The translations under genes were made by a program, and so were the position numbers. A DNA stretch of 58,406 nucleotides. It comes from Azolla pinnata (Eukaryota; Streptophyta; Polypodiopsida; Salviniales; Salviniaceae). Of the stretch, positions 9,774 through 20,489 are shown piece by piece. Numbering within the stretch: position 1 is the first letter of the stretch; each line of letters begins with the position of its first letter. The stretch is from positions 1-58,406 of the forward strand of contig JBBBWG010026723.1 in assembly GCA_037176905.1 (NCBI GenBank). Direction: 5' to 3'. The notes under the pieces are model-generated. The model had not been told where the DNA came from, searched no databases, and saw only the letters and a list, made by a program, of their open reading frames with translations.

Positions 9774-12700
9774 TCATTCCTTTCTAGTTACATCCAGCAG
9801 GCAATACAGATCGCCTCGTCTCTGTGTTGCGAGCGGAATATTCAGCCTGTATTATACACAACAGAAGATGCACAAGACTATCATTTATCTTCAGCCATCA
9901 CATGCATGCGCATGGCCCAATCATTTGCAAAATTATAATCAATCAACAAGTTCCTAGTAAAGCTCAAAAACGGGTTTACACTTATCACGAATGCATTTTA
10001 TTCGTATTTATACACGAGATTTGCTCGGAGTGACATGTGAAGAAATGTGTGTATTCTACACGAAGCACATCTAGGGAATGGCCATATTTTGGTCTTCTGT
10101 CAAGTGTGAGGTTTAGCATGCACCATCACATCACTACCAAAGAGCGGATATTTCATATGCTTGATGTACATTTGATGCCTACAACCGACTATAAATAGTA
10201 AATCAACCACAGAAGTATCTACTTTGTTTACCTTCTTTGATCTATTTGTGAATAGTCAATGTCAGCATATACTATTGCTTCGTCATGCTCTGTTGCTGAC
10301 ACAATTTCTGCAAACTGTATGAAAAGATTTTACAAGACTCATGAAAGGTAAAAAATTTATGACACAACACTGCAAAATAGAAGAACAAGAATACTAAGCT
10401 GTGTACATACAGGGCCCACTACCATCGAGTGACCCCATGCAACATAGCTTGCATTCGAATCTCTTGCAGGTGAGCAAGTTATCACATACATCTGCAAAGT
10501 TCTAAGATGTAAGTCTCGAGTATTATATATGAATTAAATAAAGTTTTATGCCCTTACCTGATTATCAACTGCTCTGAGTAGAAAGTCGGAATGACAGATG
10601 CAACAGTATAAAAAAGCAGTCCCAGAGTATCAGCAATGTTATGCACGCGCATGCACACACACTGAATGTACTATTGATTCCATACCTGGCCCTGGCTAAA
10701 AGTTCCCAATGCAGTGGTCCTGTGGTCATATTGAAAGCCCCTGGGTAACAGATCATGTGGGCACCTGTTCAAATGCCAAAAGCTGGAACTGTTTGTTTGG
10801 CATAAATGCATTTGATGGCTCGTGGTGTGTTCTGATGCTACAATGAAGAATACAACGTATGTGTGCTTGAAGCACACAAATCATACTGGAAACTATATAG
10901 TTCAATTAGAGCTGAGCAATAACCCGCATGAAGTGTGTACATTGCAAGCTCTGGTGACCCAGAGAAAGAAAAGAAAGAAAGACATATTAGACCAGAGTAG
11001 CCATATACAGCCATGCAAGAGATTACGCCTACATTGTTGTCTCATCTTTGAAAGCACCAAACCAAAACTAGTGTTACTAAAAACTAATACAATAATGACT
11101 GAAAGAATCCTGTTTATCTACAATAATGTATTGACAACTTTTGACTGGAAGGAAGAATACAAGATGTGTGTAGTTAAACCTGTCAAACCAGACTGGGAAC
11201 TGTATAGTTGAATTAGAGGTAGGCAAAAACCCACATGATCCGCAAAAAGAAAGAAAGACATATTAACATGTTTTGAGAGACCGGAATGGCCTTTTATGAA
11301 TAAATAAGAAATCACGTCTACATTCTTATCGACACAGGACATATTAACACTTTTTAAGAGGTCAGAATTTAAACGCAGTTAACATACCTCGAGCTGCATA
11401 TAACATCGCCAGTTCTTGGAAACGGATGTCATAACAGATTCCTATACCAATCCTGCCAACATCTGGAAGTCCCTACCACATTTCACATACCATATGTGAA
11501 AATAAAAAACATTACTATCCATTTCCTCATAACATATAGTGCAGAGGATAATAGCTCGCCATGTGCTTTCCTCGTGTCAGAAAATAATAGCTAACCATGT
11601 GCTAAAACTCATTCACTACAGTGTAATTCAGGTATCAGAATTCATAAAATGTAGTGCTGAATAAGTGAAGCATTGGATAATTGATCATTTTCAATTAAAT
11701 ATATCAAACTATTACAGAAAAATAAATTCACTTATTCTGATATAAGAAAATAAGTTTACATAGCCGTTCACACCATTGAGGATGATTATGGAATATTCAG
11801 AAGCAGACATAATACTGAAGATTACACACTATCACCCACAAAAAACATACTCTGAAATCCTGAATATGCACAAGTACAATACCTGTATCAACAATAGTTA
11901 TGGATTCGCCAGGAGTTAGCGTATCAGATTCCTTGAATGTCATTTTCCCAGGGATGTCAATATCGAACAAGTGTATCTATTTTAAACACCACCAAAATGA
12001 CACATCTGATGAAGCAACGAATATGGTCAAGAGTTTTGCAAAAAATTCCCATCTATCCATCAATTCAAATATCGAATATCAATTCAAAACACACAAAATC
12101 AACCTTTCTATGCTTAGCCTTCAATTCTCCATCACTTCCAAAGACACAGCAAGTATTATACAGCGATTGTGCCTGCCTCTCTGGTATAGATCCACCAATG
12201 ATCGTCACTCCCTTCCTCTTGGCAACCTCAGAAAGCATCTTAGTCGATGGTGACGCATCTGTTCCTGCACTGATATCCTCTGCGTACACTGGAAAGCTTC
12301 CATTTGAATAGGGACAATTCCACATCTCCTGTTAAAAATACGCCCAAGTCAGTTCGCAAGAAAACGAGAAATATTAGGAGTATATATTGAAATCCCATGT
12401 TTTTTATTCGTCTAAGTTTCCATTATTTCCTCAAAATGCTACAAGTTGGCCATAGATCCCCAAATTATGCATAGAATCGAGATAAGGGCCAATTGAAGAA
12501 GGAAATTTAGCACGATGAATAGAAACTCGAGGGTATTTAAAAGTTGTACCAAAATAGCTAATGCACATTACTTAGTCCTAACAGGAATCCTTACTGGAAG
12601 GAATCGAGATAAGGACCAATTGAAGAAGGAAATTTAGCACGATGAATAGAAACTTGAGGATATTTAAAAGTTGTACCAAAATAGCTAATGCACATTACTT

Positions 12701-13493
12701 AGTCCTAACAGGAATCCTTACTGGAAGGACAATAAGCTTGGCACCATGGTCTGCAGCCGATTCGATCTTCTCCCGTGCATGAGCAATATTATGATCTTTG
12801 TCCGAAGTTACGGCGAGCTGGCACAATGCAACTTTGAACTGCATCGTCAACAATGAACGACATCGTAAAGGTCGAGAATAAGATCACTTGCATCCCTAGA
12901 CGAATTCGCGGTTATCTTTTCCTACTGAGAACACGCCATTGGAGGAAGCGTGTATGAATCTACCCTGGGATGTAAAGGGAAATATACTCCCTCGATTCAA
13001 CGTGACATTTCCATCAAAACCGTTTGGTCTGTTGTTTTATGTTCGGAACAAATTGGAGGTTGTATACATGAATCCAATTTCTCGCTCGAGTCCACAAAAA
13101 CATAGCTTTGGAAGGCAGTAAATTAGGGGCACGCTTGATTTTCCTCGGCTACTTCCGGACGAAAGCCATGCACTCCTCGCATGATCTATGCTGAATATAT
13201 CTATGCTTCCGAGAAAAAAGAAACTGGCTTTGCGTGTTGAGTGTATTGCTTACCTTGCCATCGAATGGGAGGGGAGGGAGAGGCAGAGCGGAGGGAGAGC
13301 GAGCGGCTTGGGAAGAAGCAGCCATGGCGACCGTGGTGGGGTTCCCGTGAGAAGAAGAAGAAGAAGAAGAAGAAGCAGAAGAAGAAGAAATCCGAGACGT
13401 TGTTTTGCAGAAGAAGCGGGCAAGGAGGGAGGAAGAAGAAGGAAGAGGCGAGAGAAGAGGGCAGCTCTGAGCTATGGCAGCTCTGATCATCAT
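9774..13493 (-). CDS. Omega-amidase, NIT2-type nitrilase, with organellar transit peptide
   Basis: Ten exons on the minus strand: 13254-13493, 12722-12838, 12104-12328, 11883-11976, 11388-11462, 10686-10764, 10558-10573 (16 nt), 10411-10491, 10232-10314 and 9774-9846. All phases fit, giving 360 aa. The sequence matches the plant omega-amidase family throughout: [62 protein letters not shown] and the C-terminal QRRGDLY. The catalytic triad is E120, K194 and C235. Known activity is hydrolysis of alpha-ketoglutaramate or alpha-ketosuccinamate to the 2-oxo acid and ammonia. Residues 1-56 are Ser-rich with Arg and Lys and almost no acidic residues, as in a plastid or mitochondrial transit peptide; Met57 (MAASS) could start a cytosolic form. 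I chose the first of two adjacent ATGs (13493). The 127 bp repeat in intron 2 copies its donor. Confidence 0.92.
10848..11345 (-). repeat. Diverged duplication inside an omega-amidase intron
   Basis: In the intron between 10764 and 11388, a block with GAATACAA, ACTGGRAACTRTATAGTT, AATTAGAG, AACCCRCATGA and GAAAGAAAGACATATTA occurs from about 10848 and again from about 11152. The copies are about 305 bp apart and clearly diverged. Confidence 0.7.
12474..12727 (-). repeat. 127 bp tandem duplication carrying the intron 2 donor
   Basis: The two copies (about 12474-12600 and 12601-12727) differ at only a handful of positions. The right copy holds the last six bases of exon 2 and the donor CTTCCA|GTAAGG, read on the minus strand. 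The left copy repeats the same donor 127 nt farther into the intron. Using the decoy would add 127 nt and shift the frame. Confidence 0.92.
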
Positions 13494-13529
13494 CCCCCTC
13501 CTCCTCCTCCTCCTCGCACACAGAGCGCA

Positions 13530-14330
13530 CACAGAAGACAATGTATGTACGTACGTGTACGTATTTCTGTACGTATTTTTGTACGTATTTATGGATGTAT
13601 GTGTACGTATTTGTGCGTATGTGTGTGCGCGTATGTGCGTGTGCAAGCATGCATGGATGTGTGTGTATGTGTGTGTACGTATGTATGTGTGCAAGCATGT
13701 GTGTATGTGTGTATGTATGTACGTATATGTGTGTGCGCATGTATGTATGTAAGTGTATGCATGTGTGCCTGTATGCATGTGCGCATGTATGTCTACATGC
13801 ATGTGTATGTATGTCTACATGCATGTGTATGTATGTATGCGTGCAAGCATGTGTGCATGTGTGTATGTACGTATATGTGTGTGCGCATGTATGTATGCAT
13901 GTGTGTGTATGTGTGTGTATGTGTATGTATGCATGTGTGCATGTGTGTGTACGTGTATGCATGTGTACGTGCGTGTACGTGTGTGCATGTGTGCGTGTAT
14001 GTATGCATGTGTGCATGTGTGTGTACGTGTATGTATGCATGTGCGTGTATGTATGCATGCGTGCATGTGTGTGTATGTGTATGTATGCATGTGTGTGTAT
14101 GTATGTATCTGTGTTGTATGTATGTATGTGTGTGTGTGTATTTGTGTGTCGTGTATGTATGTATGTGCGCGTGGATGTATGCATGTGCGTGTATGTATGG
14201 ATGCATGTGCATGTGTATGTATGCATGTGCGTGTGCGTGTATGCATGTATGTATGTGTGCATGTGTGTATGTATGTGTGCTTTACATGTGTATGTACATA
14301 TGTACAGATGCGTTGTATGATATACGTATG
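13530..14330. repeat. Long TG/TATG/CATG alternating purine-pyrimidine tract
   Basis: About 800 bp made almost wholly of TATG, TGTG, CATG and ACGT steps immediately upstream of the omega-amidase start codon. Stop codons are rare in every frame, so both strands show long but meaningless frames rich in Cys/Val/Met or His/Thr. Alternating RY sequence of this length is prone to Z-DNA and replication slippage. The omega-amidase promoter must lie in or beyond it. Confidence 0.9.
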
Positions 14331-14420
14331 TCTGTATGGATATCCCTATGCATGTAAATATGCTTGAATGTATATACCCAAACATCGAAATTTATACACG
14401 TATATACGTACATGCATACA

Positions 14421-15314
14421 AGAGTGCAAGTACAAATCCAATCACTGTGGATCGATTGATCTGGCATCGGGGCTCAGATCCAGAAACAAAAGTTGTCATC
14501 CAAGAGCCTCGCAACAAAGCTTGTACACGGAAAGACAGTTTTGATTCAGGAGTCAACAATGATGCATACATAACATGCATGGACTCGCGAGTCAGATAGC
14601 TTATCAGACGGCTCCAATGCTCGCAAGAATCTACAGATGTCGTGAACACACGTGAAATCATTGGGGAGGCGTGTTTACTCCAAACGATGTTTCTCACCCG
14701 CTTATCCTCCAGATCATCGACCGGGAGCTTCCCGCGAGGTATCGCCCCTATAACAGCAGCAATGCTCCCTTGTATTCATCAAAGTAGGACTTCCACTTGT
14801 AGAAGAAGATAGATATCACACATTACTAGGACATCCCGCATTTGCCCCTATAACATCAGCAATGTTTCCTCGTATTCATCAAAGTGGGACTTCCACTAAA
14901 GAGCTCAGCACGTTGAGCGAAACTAATTTGGATGTATAAGCCCTCTTTCTAATACAAGTAGCATCTATCCGATATCTTCTACTTATATCATCTGAGTTAC
15001 TCATCCCTATACCACTGCTACAACGTCATCCTTCCACCTCAAACCCTAAACCCTAAATCAACTTCATGTGCGAGTAAGGGGGGGTGAAAAACATCTTTGA
15101 TCAATGGCAAGGAACATGACCTTGTTATCAGGCACAGAAGTTCTCATCGTCCCCGATTTGGCTGATCGAAGGAGTACATTAAAAAGAAGAACAATTATGA
15201 ATATTATTTCCCCTCACAGCGTTGACTTTCATTGCCATATCTTCATGCTGGTTTTTTTTTTACTTTAAAAAGTTTTCTTATAATAATATAACTGGGAGAG
15301 GTTTGTCCACTCTT
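14421..15314. other. Intergenic region with a 102 bp direct repeat
   Basis: I find no gene. A block beginning GCCCCTATAACA and running through GTATTCATCAAAGT to GGACTTCCACT occurs at about 14743 and again at about 14845 with minor changes. A short CCCTAAA pair lies near 15045. Confidence 0.6.
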
Positions 15315-15387
15315 GGTCGCGTGGCCTAATGGATAAGGCGCTCGCCTCCGGAGCGGGAGATTGTGGGTTCGAGTCCCACCGTGATCG
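15315..15387 (+). tRNA. tRNA-Arg (anticodon CCG)
   Basis: A complete 73-nt cloverleaf without an intron. The acceptor stem GGTCGCG pairs with CGTGATC (two G-U pairs) and the discriminator base is G. The D arm is GCC/GGC. The anticodon stem CTCGC/GCGGG encloses loop CTCCGGA, so the anticodon is CCG, which reads CGG. The T arm is GTGGG/CCCAC with loop TTCGAGT. The A box (TGGCCTAATGG) and B box (GGTTCGAGTCC) are intact. The gene does not encode CCA, as expected for a nuclear tRNA. Confidence 0.96.
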
Positions 15388-15834
15388 AATTTGTAGTAAT
15401 GGAAATACTTTTTGAATCATGATTGATATTTCAATACATTTTTCTTGAGCAAGCTTGGATGCATGCATGCATATACATACATGCACATGTTCACACACAT
15501 GTTCCTGTGATAGTATATATTATGACGTAAAGCCGATTCTTCCATATAATTCCAAAATCCAGACACAAATTGTGAATCACATGGATTGATTTAAAAGTTC
15601 TTTGATGTTTTGGTACCAATGACAAGGTAAAAATGTTTTTTTTGTTTGTTGTTTTGCTAGAGGAAAGCAATCCGTCCGAATGGCCATTTGGGAACACTCA
15701 AGGTTCATATCAATGTGTTCCAGGGATTCCATGTAAAAAGGCAGAACAAGAAAGACAAGCAGAGAATGTCAGCACATTTCGTCGGATCCGAACTAAGCTT
15801 TTTCTCTGTTTCCGTTATGTTCCTAGGGATCGTT
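15388..15834. other. Spacer between the tRNA and the PAR1 gene
   Basis: It holds a short GCATGCATGCATA tract near 15460 and a T-run near 15637. It probably includes the PAR1 3' UTR. No other gene is supported. Confidence 0.45.
15409..15413 (+). terminator. RNA polymerase III T-run after the tRNA
   Basis: A run of five T residues lies 22 nt after the tRNA end. It is the first T4-or-longer tract downstream and is the likely Pol III stop. Confidence 0.7.
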
Positions 15835-17773
15835 TCAAAAACTGGGAAGAGTTGTCGGGCTCTGGGCGAATCCAACGTCGAGCGGCGCAGAAGCAGAATT
15901 CCACGACGAGCCTTGGACGAGCTTGCGGGCACTGAATCTCCGAGCAGAGCATAACGATTGCAGATCGACGCCTGAGTCATCATCGGCAAAGATAGAAGAA
16001 CAGAAGCATGGTTCAGTTTAATCTGACTTCTGAGATCCAGGGTCTGGGATTTTTATTTTTATTTATTTTTCTTACCTTCGGCGTGGGCTAGTTCTGTGAA
16101 GAGCTCGACAATGTTGGGGCATGCCTCCATGCACGACCTCGAGCAGATGGATTGTTGCAACTCGTATTCTCCGAGGAAGTCTGTTGAGAGGCCAATAGAC
16201 ATCCGGGTCAATCCGCAGCTTCCGATGCATGTGTCATCCTCAATCCAGGAGCTGAATGCCCCGGTCGTGATCTTCGATGCCTGCAAAGCTCTCATATATA
16301 ATATCATGCTTGATCCCAACACATCTGAAGTTACCATCAAACGCATGCATGCATGCACAAACACACACATCCACATACACATGCACACATTACCTGGCAT
16401 TCTAAGTGGATAGCTCCATCCTTTTGGATGTTAGTCTCGAGAACACAACGCTCGCCTTGGCTTGACACTGCAAATGCACACTTGTCCACCCCGACATCCT
16501 CGCACTCGAACTCCCCTGCAAGCGGAATCATCATGCATCGTGCATCGTCAGATGCATAAGTACATCGATCAATCGAATATGATTCAGCATCATGCATCAT
16601 GTGATGGCATAAGTACACACAATCGATTTGGTGAGATGCAGCGTCGTGCATCATCATCGGGTGCATAAGTACGTTGATCGATCGAGTAAGATGCAACATC
16701 ATGCATCATCGAATGCATATTAAGTATGTTTGATTTAATCTAGTATGATGCAACATCATGCCACCATCGGATGCATAAGTACATAGACCAATCTAGTATG
16801 ATGCATCATCATGCATGCATCTTCGTCCCCGCTGCCGCCACCATCATCATCGTCATCATCATCATCAAGAAAACAAGAAATGCATCATCACTAAGCATGC
16901 CATCGATGGCGTGGCGGCGGCCATCATCGCCATCACCACCATCATCATCAATATCATGCATCATGCGTTATAAGCTATTGGCAATAGTGCATTGATCGAA
17001 CTAGTATGATGCAACATAATGCATGCATCTTCATTGCCACCACCATAATCATCATCATCATCATCACCATCAAGAAAACAAGCAATGCATGATCACTAAG
17101 ATGCAACACCACAAGGCATAACAAGCATGCCATCAAGGTGGTGGTGGTCATCATGATCATGATCATGATCATCACCATCGTCAGCATCACCATCGTCAGC
17201 ATCACCACCGTCAGCATCACTATCACCATCATCATCACCACCATCACCATCATCATCACCACCATCACCACCACCACTATCACCACCATCATCATCATCA
17301 TCATCATCAGGAAAACAAGAAATGCATGATCACTAAGATGCAACACCACAAGGCATAACAAGCATGCCATCGAGGTGGTGGTGGCCATCATGATCATGAT
17401 CATGATCATCACCATCGTCGGCATCATCATCATCATCATCATCATCATCACCACCATTGCCATCATCACCATCACCATCATCATCACCACCACCACCACC
17501 ACCAACATCATCATCATCATCATCCTCGCCGTCTAACCTCATCCTTCGTGAATCGGCGATCATCTACCACCATTTCCTTCGTGCTTCCCGCTTCCTTTCC
17601 TAGCACATTAATGGAACGAGATGGGCGAGCTTCCTTTCAGTACGGTTGGGGAGCTCACCTGCTGCAGCAGCGGAATTAGCGTGGATGAAGAAGAGGGCGG
17701 AGATGATGATGGCCATGAACGGCAGCAGACGAAGAAGCGCATTGCTGAGCCGAGTCTTCATCGCCATCGCCAT
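15835..17773 (-). CDS. PAR1-family secreted cysteine-rich protein
   Basis: Four exons on the minus strand: 17659-17773, 16394-16515, 16076-16280 and 15835-15971. Phases fit and give 192 aa. Residues 1-38 form a signal peptide: a Met/Lys/Arg start, a hydrophobic core (MAIIISALFFI) and a small-residue cleavage region. The mature part has ten cysteines (43, 51, 62, 78, 97, 101, 125, 129, 133, 155), including CIGSC and the CxxxCxxxCPNIVEL signature. This matches plant PAR1 (photoassimilate-responsive) proteins, whose biochemical role is unknown. The sequence predicts secretion or apoplastic location. After C155 a 37-residue Ser-rich tail follows that I do not recognise. Exon 4 uses acceptor ACTCAG|GCGTCG; this gives the family-like GVDLQSLC and is preferred over an upstream frame reading LPMMTQ. 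Intron 1 is full of CAT-type repeats. Confidence 0.85.
16535..16810 (-). repeat. 56-60 bp tandem repeat in PAR1 intron 1
   Basis: Five units share GCATAAGTAC, GATCRATC and GATGCAACATCATGCATC, starting near 16550 and ending near 16810. The unit lies directly beside the PAR1 exon 2 acceptor. Confidence 0.75.
16840..17525 (-). repeat. CAT/CAC microsatellite nested in a larger tandem repeat
   Basis: Long CATCATCAC runs are interrupted three times (near 16870, 17075 and 17310) by a conserved block of GAAAACAAGMAATGCAT, CACTAAG, CAACACCACAAGGCAT and AAGCATGCCATCGAGG. Larger units of about 205-235 bp therefore contain variable trinucleotide runs. The Met/Val-rich frame on the minus strand is an artefact of this repeat. 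Confidence 0.85.
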
Positions 17774-17908
17774 GATCTTGGGGAAGAATGGGGACCTGCC
17801 TTGACTTGCAGTAAGATCGATCGAATTCTGATGAGAACGGGAAGGAGAGATTCAGATTCTGGTTCGGAATCTCGGATTCTGATTCCAAGGGGCGCAACAT
17901 CTCCATCC

Positions 17909-17917
17909 CATTTATAA
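17909..17917 (-). promoter_or_regulatory. Possible TATA box of the PAR1 gene
   Basis: On the minus strand TTATAAATGG lies about 135 bp before the PAR1 start codon, a plausible distance for a plant TATA box plus leader. No start site is proven by sequence alone. Confidence 0.4.
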
Positions 17918-17934
17918 TTACAAAATACAATTTA

Positions 17935-18265
17935 TTATTCCTGTTTGTTTATTTATTTTTTGGAAGAGCATTTTCTGATTTAAATGAAAACAAACAACAT
18001 AAATAAATAAATAAATAAATAAATAAAGGGGAGTATTCGAACGGGCGCGAAATCAAACCGACTTTTTCTTTTTTTTTTCCTTTATGAATTTTTTATTCAA
18101 CTGCGCTTTGTTTTTTGTTTTTTGTTTTTTTTGAGGTGAAATTGTTTACTTGTGTGCGTATTTTTTATTTAATTAAAAAAAAAAGATCGCCTTTTCACGG
18201 AAGTTTCCACATATTTCCCAAAATACCCTCAAGTCTAAATCAGATGATTGTTGGTTCCATGTGCT
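17935..18265. other. AT-rich upstream region with homopolymer and TAAA runs
   Basis: It contains AAAT/TAAA repeats (18000-18028), T-runs near 18070 and 18120, and an A10 run near 18176. There is no gene. It is the probable distal promoter of the PAR1 gene. Confidence 0.5.
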
Positions 18266-18269
18266 AAGC

Positions 18270-18550
18270 AAAGTTAGGCTCAAGTTAGGGCTAGGGTTAG
18301 GGTTAGTATTAGGGTTATTTCTGGGTTTAGGGCTAGGATTAGGGTTAGGTTTGGGGTTAGGGCTAGGTTTAGGGCTAGGATTAGGATCAAGGCTAGGGTT
18401 AGGGCAAGGATTAGGGTTAGATTAGGGCTTGGGTTAGGGCTAGGATTAGGATTAGGTTTTGTGCTAGGGTTAGGGTTAGTTTTAGGGTTAGGGCTAGGTT
18501 TAGGGCAAGGATTAGGGTTAGGGCTAGGGTTAGAGTTTGGGTTGGGGCCA
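18270..18550 (+). repeat. Degenerate TTAGGG/CTAGGG array in reverse orientation
   Basis: About 280 bp of GGGTTA, GGGCTA and GGATTA units with the G-rich strand on plus, opposite to the array at 1-452. The Pro/Asn repeat frame on the minus strand is a by-product. Runs of GGG every six to twelve bases could form G-quadruplexes. Confidence 0.85.
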
Positions 18551-19195
18551 GGATAATAAGTAAGCGACAAACAAGTAGACATACAGTGGACTATTCAAAA
18601 TCCTCCCAGCCCAAGTTCCGAACTCGCATCGGTTGATTTAACCATCCAGTTCCGCCAGAATGGTTCCTTCGCGTGATTGATTTAATCATTGCGATTCGGA
18701 ACAGCGTCGGGTGGTGTCTGTGTTGCAAATGCTCCTTTACTAATCAATGTGGATCGGAATTAAAAACTTTGCACTCAGTGAGCCACATGCATTCAGTAGT
18801 CACATGTAAAAATGCATTAGGCAAAACCCTAAACCCTAAACCCTAAAACTTAAATCCGTGCATATATGGCCCATGGTATGTAGTTGTTGCATACACTTCT
18901 GCTCTGTGCTATGTGTGCCTATTCATATTGCTTTAGATTCGGTAATCGGAGGTGAAAATATCCAACGAGGGGTTTGGTATCTCCATACTACACTTATGCT
19001 ATTATAAGAATAGAATGAAATCTATGTTCCAATTTTCGCGAAACAAAAGCCTTTTTCATAATCATAGGATCAGAGTTTCTCTCACACTTGCTTTAGCCCT
19101 TGTCTATGGGGAACATGAGGTTGATCCCCGAACCTCATTCCAAATAAGCTTACCTGACATTCGACAGGAGCTCGTGCAGGTTTTTCCAGGTTTTT
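18551..19195. other. Non-coding spacer
   Basis: I see no gene. A short CCCTAAA triplet (about 18823-18846) is present. Confidence 0.45.
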
Positions 19196-19199
19196 CAGC

Positions 19200-20360
19200 A
19201 TAACGACTTTTCAGCAGGCAGATTGGGGCAGGGGGTTCCAGGTTTACAAACATCCAGCTCCGTAACTCTCGAATTTTAAGCTTTAGCCGTCGATTCCTCG
19301 ATGCATCGTTCTCTTCAGGCTTCGAGCTTTTTAGCATTTTGATTCCTCTAGCAAGCATTCTCTCATGCTTTACTTCAGCCGCCGAGCGTTTTTCAGCGAG
19401 CCCTAGGCCTCCCTTCAGCACAGGCAGTTGCGGGTTCACGACTGCCGAACTTAAAGTCAGTCTCGAAACTCTGGATCTTTAGCCTTCGATTCCTCGAATG
19501 TATTTTATTTTTTCGCTCTCTTCAGGCTTCAAGCTTGTTTAGCCCTCTGATTTCTTCGTCACCGCGTTTTCTCTTCAAAGTTGGATCTTTAGCCTTTGAT
19601 TCCTCGATGTATTTTTTTATCTTCAGGCGTCAAGCTTGTTCAAACCTCTGATTTTCTTCCTCACTGTGTTTTCTCTTCAAGACTTTAGTTTATCCAACCT
19701 TTTGAGTGTTTTCTGCGCCGAGCCTCCCTTTAGCAGGTAGTTTCGGGTTCACGAATGCCAAACTTTAAGTCAGTCTCGAAACTCCGGGGATCTTCAGCCT
19801 TCGATTCCTCGAATGTATTTTTTTTTTCCGCTCTCTTCAGGCTTCAAGCTTGTTTAGCCCTCTGATTTTCTTCCTCACCGTGTTTTCTCTTCAGACTTGG
19901 ATCTTTAGCCTTTGATTCCTCGATGTGGTTTTTTTCTCTCTTCAGGATTCAAGCTTGTTTAATCCTTTGATTTTCTTACTCACCGTGTTTTCTCTTCAGA
20001 CTCGGATCTTTGGCCTTTGATTCCTCAGTGTATTTTTTCTCTCTTCAGGATATCAAGCTTGTTCAGCCCTTTGATGTTCTTCCTCACCGTGTTTTCTCTT
20101 CAGACTTGGAACTTTAGCCTTTGATTCGTTAAATGTATTTTTTTTCTCTTCAGGGTTCAAGCTTGTTCAGCCCTCTGATTTCGTCCCCACCGTTTCAGAC
20201 TTGGAATCTTTAGCCTTTGATTCCTCAAATGTATATCTTTTTTCTCTTCAGGCTTCAAGCTTGTTTAGTCAGGCTTGTTTAGCCCTCTGATTTTCTTCCT
20301 CACAGTGTTTTTCTCTTCAAGACTTTTGTTTAGTCAGGCTTGTGAGTGTTTTCTGCGCCG
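19200..20360 (+). repeat. Tandem array upstream of coilin, unit about 105 bp
   Basis: The word TGATTCCTCGATGTAT or a variant recurs near 19288, 19487, 19594, 19801, 19911, 20018, 20120 and 20218. Spacings are mainly 98-110 bp. The two wide spacings (about 200 bp) carry an extra segment with TTCGGGTTCACG and AGTCAGTCTCGAAACTC. Units include TTCAAGCTTGTTTAGCCCTC, TTCTTCCTCACCGTGTTTTC and TTTTTCTCTTCAGG. The last resembles a plant 3' splice site. Confidence 0.88.
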
Positions 20361-20369
20361 AGCCCGATG

Positions 20370-20450
20370 ATCCCGAACCTGATCCCCGAACCTGATTTCC
20401 GAACCTGATTTCCGAACCTGATTCCCGAGCCTGATTCCCGAGCCTAAACC
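20370..20450 (+). repeat. CCGAACCTGATT short tandem repeat in the coilin leader
   Basis: Six to seven copies of a 12-13 bp unit (CCGAACCTGATTT, later CCGAGCCTGATTC) end about 40 bp before the coilin start codon. Confidence 0.9.
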
Positions 20451-20489
20451 CTCCTTCTCCAGACCGACAAAACCCTGTGGCGAGGTTCC

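Noticed and set aside
10110..10190. Alternative last exon for the omega-amidase reading [14 protein letters not shown]
   Set aside because: It splices in phase, but the exon at 9774-9846 restores the conserved [11 protein letters not shown] terminus, so this is taken as intron.
13188..14385. Very long overlapping frames on both strands (up to 394 codons) rich in Cys/Val/Met or His/Thr
   Set aside because: They are produced by stop-poor alternating TG/CA sequence. Composition follows the microsatellite and no domain is present. Only the transit-peptide exon at 13254-13493 is real.
16975..17523. 182-codon Met/Val-rich frame on the minus strand
   Set aside because: It is a translation of CAT/CAC repeats in PAR1 intron 1.
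18280..18582. Pro/Asn repeat frame on the minus strand
   Set aside because: It is a translation of degenerate TTAGGG repeats and has no independent support.
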